Source: JAJISG01 sp964347325
GTDB lineage: Archaea > Thermoplasmatota > Thermoplasmata > RBG-16-68-12 > JAJISG01
DNA: 64,000 nt
NCBI GenBank assembly: GCA_964347325.1
Contig: CAYFYA010000004.1
Span: 1 to 64,000, forward strand
Reading direction: 5' to 3'
Of this stretch, positions 60,052 through 64,000 are shown in pieces. The notes beneath the pieces are model-generated. The model saw nothing but the letters and a program-made list of their open reading frames with translations, did not search any database and was not told where the DNA came from. The position numbers were made by a program, and so were the translations under genes. Within the stretch, counting starts at the first letter, position 1. Every line of letters begins with the position of its first letter.

Positions 60052-60093
60052 CACGGATACTTGCCAAGTGAGCTGGCGAGTCCGGTATCCGTG
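60052..60093 (-). terminator. Long hairpin between glyA and the coiled-coil gene
   Basis: A 9-bp perfect stem (CACGGATAC/GTATCCGTG) continues, after a 4-base bulge TCCG on one side, into a 6-bp inner stem (TTGCCA/TGGCGA, one wobble) with a 7-base loop. It begins 4 bases past the glyA stop codon and ends before the next promoter. It is probably a transcription end or 3' stabiliser of glyA mRNA; no T-run follows. Confidence 0.4.
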
Positions 60094-60096
60094 AGC

Positions 60097-61377
60097 CTAG
60101 CTGACGAGGGAGTAGAGCTTGTACGCCTTTTCACCTTCGTGGAAGCAGTAATGGATGGTGTTGAAGGCCTGGCGGAGGTCCACCACATCCCTCGCCACTT
60201 TCTTCGGGTTCTCCTTCTTAACTGCGACTCTAACGATGAGGTCCGCCACCTCTTCCATCTGAGCCTCGTGCATCCCCAGGCGGGTTAGTTCCTGCGTCCC
60301 CAGCCGGATGCCGCTGGGCGAAATGGGACTGGTGTCACCGGGAAGGAGATTCTTGTTTGTAATTATGTCAGCGCTCTCCAGGTCCAAGGCGACGGGGGCC
60401 CCACCACCCTCCTGGGACACGTCCACTGCCAGGGTGTGTGACTCTGTGAACCCGAGGTGCTCCCCCAGGACCCTCATCCCGCGTTCGTGGAGGGCTTGGC
60501 CCAGCGCCTTCGCGTTCCTGACGACTTGATCGGCGTACTCGTGGCCGAAGGCTTCGAACTCGGCCAGGCATATCCCCAAAGCGGCCATGGAGTGGAGGTG
60601 GTGGTTGCTCACGACCCCCGGGAAGACGGCCCTGAGGAGCTTCCTCTCCATCTTCTCGTCCACGGGGTTGGCAAGCAGCACGCCATGCTGGGGTCCTGGC
60701 AACGTCTTGTGGGTGCTACCAGAGATGACGTGGGCACCCTCGCGGAGGGGGTCCTGGAACTTGCCCCCCGCTATGAGGCCGAGGACGTGGGCGGCGTCGT
60801 ACCATACAGCGCAGCCCGCCTCCTCGAAGGCATCCTGGAGATCCCGGAGGGGGGTGGGGAACAGGAATACTGACTGCCCGAAGAGGGCTACCTTAGGCTT
60901 GACCTTTCTGATGAGCCTCGCCGTCCCGTCAACGTCGATCGTCATCGTCTCCTCGTCCCATGGGTATGTCACCGCGTCCACGCCGCGGACCCCGACGGCA
61001 CCGAATTTTGCGGTACTGATGTGGGCCCCGTCTGCCAGTGCGACGGTGGTGATGGTGTCTCCGGGCTTCGTGAGAGCGAAGAGGACGGCTAGGTTCGCCA
61101 CAGTGCCCGAAATTGGGCGCGGGTCAGCGTGTTCACATTCGAAGATCCTCTTGAGCATCTCCGTGATGCGTATCTCTACCTCGTCGGTGTGGATGTTCCC
61201 CTGGTAGTAGCGTTCCCCAGGCAACCCTTCTGCATAGCGGTGTCCGAAGTCGGACAGATACATCTCGAGGGCCAGGGGGCTCATGAGGTTCTCCGAGGCT
61301 ATGAGACAGAGAGACTTCTGAAACCAAGCGTGGTGCTGCTCCACCTGATGGGTGATGAAAGTAGCATCCTCGTTCAT
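60097..61377 (-). CDS. glyA: Serine hydroxymethyltransferase
   Basis: A 426-residue PLP enzyme that converts serine and a tetrahydropterin C1 carrier to glycine and the methylene form. The Schiff-base Lys224 lies in SGSTHKTLPGPQ, and the PLP-phosphate segment is SGTVANL near 90-96. YAEGLPGERYYQG marks the substrate region, although the usual archaeal KYAEGYPGKRYY reads slightly differently. GTTTTTAATC (61407-61416 on the minus strand) is about 33 bases upstream of the ATG. In archaea the cofactor may be H4MPT or folate; the sequence does not say which. Confidence 0.95.
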   Translation of the reverse strand: MNEDATFITHQVEQHHAWFQKSLCLIASENLMSPLALEMYLSDFGHRYAEGLPGERYYQGNIHTDEVEIRITEMLKRIFECEHADPRPISGTVANLAVLFALTKPGDTITTVALADGAHISTAKFGAVGVRGVDAVTYPWDEETMTIDVDGTARLIRKVKPKVALFGQSVFLFPTPLRDLQDAFEEAGCAVWYDAAHVLGLIAGGKFQDPLREGAHVISGSTHKTLPGPQHGVLLANPVDEKMERKLLRAVFPGVVSNHHLHSMAALGICLAEFEAFGHEYADQVVRNAKALGQALHERGMRVLGEHLGFTESHTLAVDVSQEGGGAPVALDLESADIITNKNLLPGDTSPISPSGIRLGTQELTRLGMHEAQMEEVADLIVRVAVKKENPKKVARDVVDLRQAFNTIHYCFHEGEKAYKLYSLVS

Positions 61378-61473
61378 TCGACCACGACGTTGGTATGAGG
61401 CTACCGATTAAAAACCCTCGAGGAAACGGGCGGCCGAAGCCGGTAGCGAAGCCTTTAGCGCCGCCTTGGTCTA

Positions 61474-62166
61474 ATGGACGCGTCTATGGATGAACTTCTC
61501 GCCCTTAGGGAACGAATCGTCACCTGTCGAAGATGTCCTCGGCTGGTAGAGTATCGGGAGAGAGTATCGCGGGAGAAGAGGAGGGCGTTTCAGGATTGGA
61601 CCTACTGGGGAAGGCCCGTTCCTGGCTTCGGAGACTCTGAGGCCCGACTGGTCGTCATCGGGCTAGCGCCTGCAGCCCATGGCGGCAACAGGACGGGCAG
61701 GGTCTTCACCGGTGATCCGAGCGCAGCATTCCTGATGAACGCCTTGTACAGGGCAGGACTAGCAAGCCAACCGACATCCGAGGCCGCTGACGACGGTCTT
61801 CAGATCTTCGGAACCTACATTACGGCGGCCGTGAGATGTGCTCCACCCGGGAATAGACCCTCTGCAGAGGAGATACACAGTTGTTCGCCCTACCTCTCTG
61901 AGGAGCTGGAGGTCCTCAGGCCAAAGGTCCTGCTCGTCTTGGGCCGCCTGGCCTTCGACGCCGCGATGAGGTATCTCTCCGAGCGACATGGGGTTGCGAG
62001 AAGGGAAGTCGATTTCCGTCACGCCGCAGCATATGACTTCGGTCTTGGAGTTCCGGCTCTGCACGTCTCCTATCATCCCAGCCCCCGGAATACGAACACT
62101 GGACTGATGACTCGCGAATCCTTCCAGTCGGTCGTCGACGGAGTCGCGGCCCGGCTCAGGGACTGA
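61474..62166 (+). CDS. Family 5 uracil-DNA glycosylase (UDGb)
   Basis: A 230-residue UDG superfamily enzyme that removes uracil, and often hypoxanthine, from DNA. The family 5 motif GLAPAAHGGNRTGRVFTGD (about 66-84) replaces the catalytic Asp or Asn of other families with Ala, and the family's HVSYHPSPRNTNTG motif lies near the C-terminus. Three N-terminal cysteines (CRRC and later Cys) with one at about 125 fit the [4Fe-4S] cluster of this family. CCTTTAGC (61450-61457) lies about 22 bases upstream, so the ATG is probably leaderless. Confidence 0.94.
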   Translation: MDASMDELLALRERIVTCRRCPRLVEYRERVSREKRRAFQDWTYWGRPVPGFGDSEARLVVIGLAPAAHGGNRTGRVFTGDPSAAFLMNALYRAGLASQPTSEAADDGLQIFGTYITAAVRCAPPGNRPSAEEIHSCSPYLSEELEVLRPKVLLVLGRLAFDAAMRYLSERHGVARREVDFRHAAAYDFGLGVPALHVSYHPSPRNTNTGLMTRESFQSVVDGVAARLRD

Positions 62167-62258
62167 GGAGAGCACGGATACGCGCAGATTCGGCCAACAT
62201 CTTTAACCCTAGGTCCATCTTGCCCCCGGGGGGAGGAGCCCTGTCCGATCCAGCGATA

Positions 62259-63575
62259 ATGGCCATGTTCGCGATCGTCATGGTCGTGACCTACGTCCTC
62301 ATCGCCTACGAGAGGATACACAAGACCACCGCCGCCCTTGTCGGGGCCGGTATCGCCATACTCCTGGGCGTCTTCCTGGGAGTGTTCCCCTACCCCACGA
62401 TTTATGATTTCCTCACGGACGACCTAAGCGTCATCGGCGTCATCGTCGGGACGGGCATCCTCGTCGCCGTTACTTCCCGTTCAGGCCTTTTCCAGTTCAT
62501 CGGCATCAAGATCGTCAAGGCGACGGAGGGGGACAGGGTCCGTCTCTTCCTCTACCTCAACATACTTACCTTTGCCTTCGTCAGCTTCCTCACCATTGTT
62601 CCCTCGATGTTCATCATCGTCTCGCTGACACTGGTGGCCTGCCGCGTTTTGGATTACGACCCCAAGCCCTATCTGGTGAGCGAGGCCATCGTGGCCAACG
62701 CCGGAGCCCTCACCACGTATGCTAGCAGCCTCCCGAATCTGATCATCGGGACGGCCGCCAACATCCCCTACGTCGACTTCCTCGTGGTCTCCGCTCCTTT
62801 CGCCCTCGTTAGCCTTGGAGTGGCTGTCGCCTTCCTTTATCTTGTCTCGAGGCGCAGCCTGAGTGTCGAATACTCCCAGCTTCGGTCGGAGCAGCTTCGT
62901 GCCAAGGTCGCGGAGTTCGACGAGTGGAGTGTCGTGAGGGACATGACGTTCTTCCGCAGGTCGGGGGTCATCCTTGGGGGAACCGTCCTCGGCTTCGTTT
63001 TCGCCCAGCAGCTTGGCATCGGCCTTGAATTCATTGCCTTGTCGGGGGCCACGGCGGCCCTGCTCCTGTCAGGGATCCACACCGAGGAGGCCATTCGTCA
63101 GGTCAACTGGCCCATAGTCATCTTCTTCGTCGGGTTGTTCACGCTCATTGCGGCCGTGCAAGCATCTGGTCTCTTGAGGGCGGCTGCCCTGGGGCTGCTG
63201 AATCTCACTGGCGGTGATGTGGCGGCAACGCAGACCCTCCTTCTCTGGTTCTCTGCCGGATCCTCGGCCATCATCGACAATATACCCGTCTCCGCCACTC
63301 TGGTACCGATGGTCAAGGCCATAGGGGCCGCGGGGGTGAACACCACGCCCTTTTGGTGGAGTGTAATCATCGGTGCCAACCTTGGAGGGAGCATCACCCC
63401 CATAGGTAGCATCAGCTGTGTCATTGCACTGCACTCCCTCGAGACGGAGGCCAAGATTCGCGTCTCTTGGCTCGAGTTCATCAAGATAGGCGGAGCGGTT
63501 GCGGCCCTACAGATGTTGGCCGCAACGGCATACCTCCTTCTGCTGACCTCTTTCAACTTGATTCCGGCTGGGTGA
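62259..63575 (+). CDS. ArsB/NhaD-type ion permease
   Basis: A 438-residue membrane protein with about 11-12 helices, in the ion transporter superfamily (ArsB, NhaD, SLC13). It has the IHKTTAALVGAG opening of this group, and the later GGSITPIGSIS and SAIIDNIPVSAT loops that resemble the substrate-site hairpins of NhaD/ArsB. Whether it moves sodium, arsenite or an organic anion cannot be told. The TATA-like CTTTAACCC (62201-62209) predicts a start near 62229, so I take the ATG at 62259 over a TTG at 62220. A universal-stress-like gene follows 5 bases after the stop. Confidence 0.87.
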   Translation: MAMFAIVMVVTYVLIAYERIHKTTAALVGAGIAILLGVFLGVFPYPTIYDFLTDDLSVIGVIVGTGILVAVTSRSGLFQFIGIKIVKATEGDRVRLFLYLNILTFAFVSFLTIVPSMFIIVSLTLVACRVLDYDPKPYLVSEAIVANAGALTTYASSLPNLIIGTAANIPYVDFLVVSAPFALVSLGVAVAFLYLVSRRSLSVEYSQLRSEQLRAKVAEFDEWSVVRDMTFFRRSGVILGGTVLGFVFAQQLGIGLEFIALSGATAALLLSGIHTEEAIRQVNWPIVIFFVGLFTLIAAVQASGLLRAAALGLLNLTGGDVAATQTLLLWFSAGSSAIIDNIPVSATLVPMVKAIGAAGVNTTPFWWSVIIGANLGGSITPIGSISCVIALHSLETEAKIRVSWLEFIKIGGAVAALQMLAATAYLLLLTSFNLIPAG

Positions 63576-63580
63576 GAACA

Positions 63581-64000
63581 TGGGCTTTGGGAGGAAAGAT
63601 GTGGAGAGGATCGTCGAAGAGCACTTGGAGGCCTTCGAAGAGGCGCTGATTGGCAGGGTGGAGTTGACGGTGCCGAGGGTTGAAACAGTACTTCTGGCCC
63701 TCGACCGGTCTGAACAAGACGAACTGGTGATCGCCCTGGGCGGGCTCCTCTCTCAGAGGCTCTCTGCTTCGCTGGTAGTGACGGGCGGGTTCCCAGAGGA
63801 CATTGCCGACGCGACGGAGGAGTACATCTCGGAGGTCAAACAAAGGCTTCGCAATGTGGGCGTCGAGGCGAGGGCACTCTGGCCCACAGGCGAGGAGTCG
63901 TATGATAAGATTCTCACCACCATTGACGATGCAGAGGCCGACCTGTTGATCTTGCCTGCTCCCTACTTCCGGGATCTCGAGTCCCTAGGGGAGGAGAGTG
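63581..64000 (+). CDS. Universal stress protein-like protein, cut by the window end
   Basis: The first 140 residues are visible; the C-terminus lies beyond the window. After an N-terminal helix (about 1-35), a Rossmann-like alpha/beta fold follows (VETVLLALDRS, LVVTGGFPEDIAD, LLILPAPYF) that resembles the UspA family. It starts 5 bases after the permease stop. A USP-like domain attached to or co-expressed with an ion permease often binds ATP and regulates transport, but the ATP-binding G-x2-G-x9-G(S/T) motif would lie past the window. Confidence 0.7.

Overview
The window comes from an archaeal chromosome, GC-rich by eye, most like a euryarchaeal lineage of the Thermoplasmata type. The grounds are archaeal information genes (RNA polymerase subunit L, TFS, PCNA, TruD, Elp3, SRP54, archaeal GlyRS and PGK), the archaeal HMG-CoA synthase/thiolase/DUF35 set, TATA boxes about 25-30 nt upstream of many genes, frequent leaderless or TTG/GTG starts, and tRNA genes with introns after position 37. 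The lineage is an inference. I see no rRNA, CRISPR array, transposase or prophage.

Layout. 1-4 kb: a thioredoxin-fold reductase and a giant beta-helix surface protein. 4.2-9.5 kb: tRNA-Pro, RNase HI, and the mevalonate entry cluster (regulator, HMG-CoA synthase, thiolase, DUF35 protein), then an MFS transporter. 9.6-14.8 kb: rpoL, truD, a Zn-ribbon/metallo-beta-lactamase/DUF296 operon, and a COG2403 (cPGS-like) gene. 14.9-28.5 kb: tRNA-Leu, small regulators, an M48 protease, elp3, a four-gene glyS operon, a glycosyltransferase pair, an intron-bearing tRNA-Thr and pgk. 28.6-45.9 kb: an accessory region with a DnaA-type AAA+/DUF835 fusion, two KaiC-like ATPases, two zinc-ribbon coiled-coil proteins, a 1475-residue surface protein with zinc ribbons on its cytoplasmic tail, and a type IV pilus-like set (pilin, two FlaI/TadA-type ATPases, two TadB/TadC-type membrane proteins). 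46-50 kb: intron-bearing tRNA-Phe and tRNA-Tyr and a second giant surface protein with PKD domains. 50-64 kb: housekeeping (PflX-like radical SAM, TFS, PCNA, phosphate uptake, SRP54, SHMT, uracil-DNA glycosylase, an ion permease and a universal-stress-like protein cut by the window end).

The strongest discovery is in the COG2403 gene. A 31-nt insertion splits its conserved N-terminal motif and breaks the frame. The insertion folds with its flanks into a textbook bulge-helix-bulge (4-bp central helix, two 3-nt bulges), and cutting at the standard positions restores both frame and motif exactly. This is a predicted archaeal-type intron in a protein-coding gene. The second notable element is the DnaA-like AAA+ domain in an archaeal protein whose DNA-binding domain is replaced by DUF835, set among KaiC and zinc-ribbon proteins beside the pilus genes.
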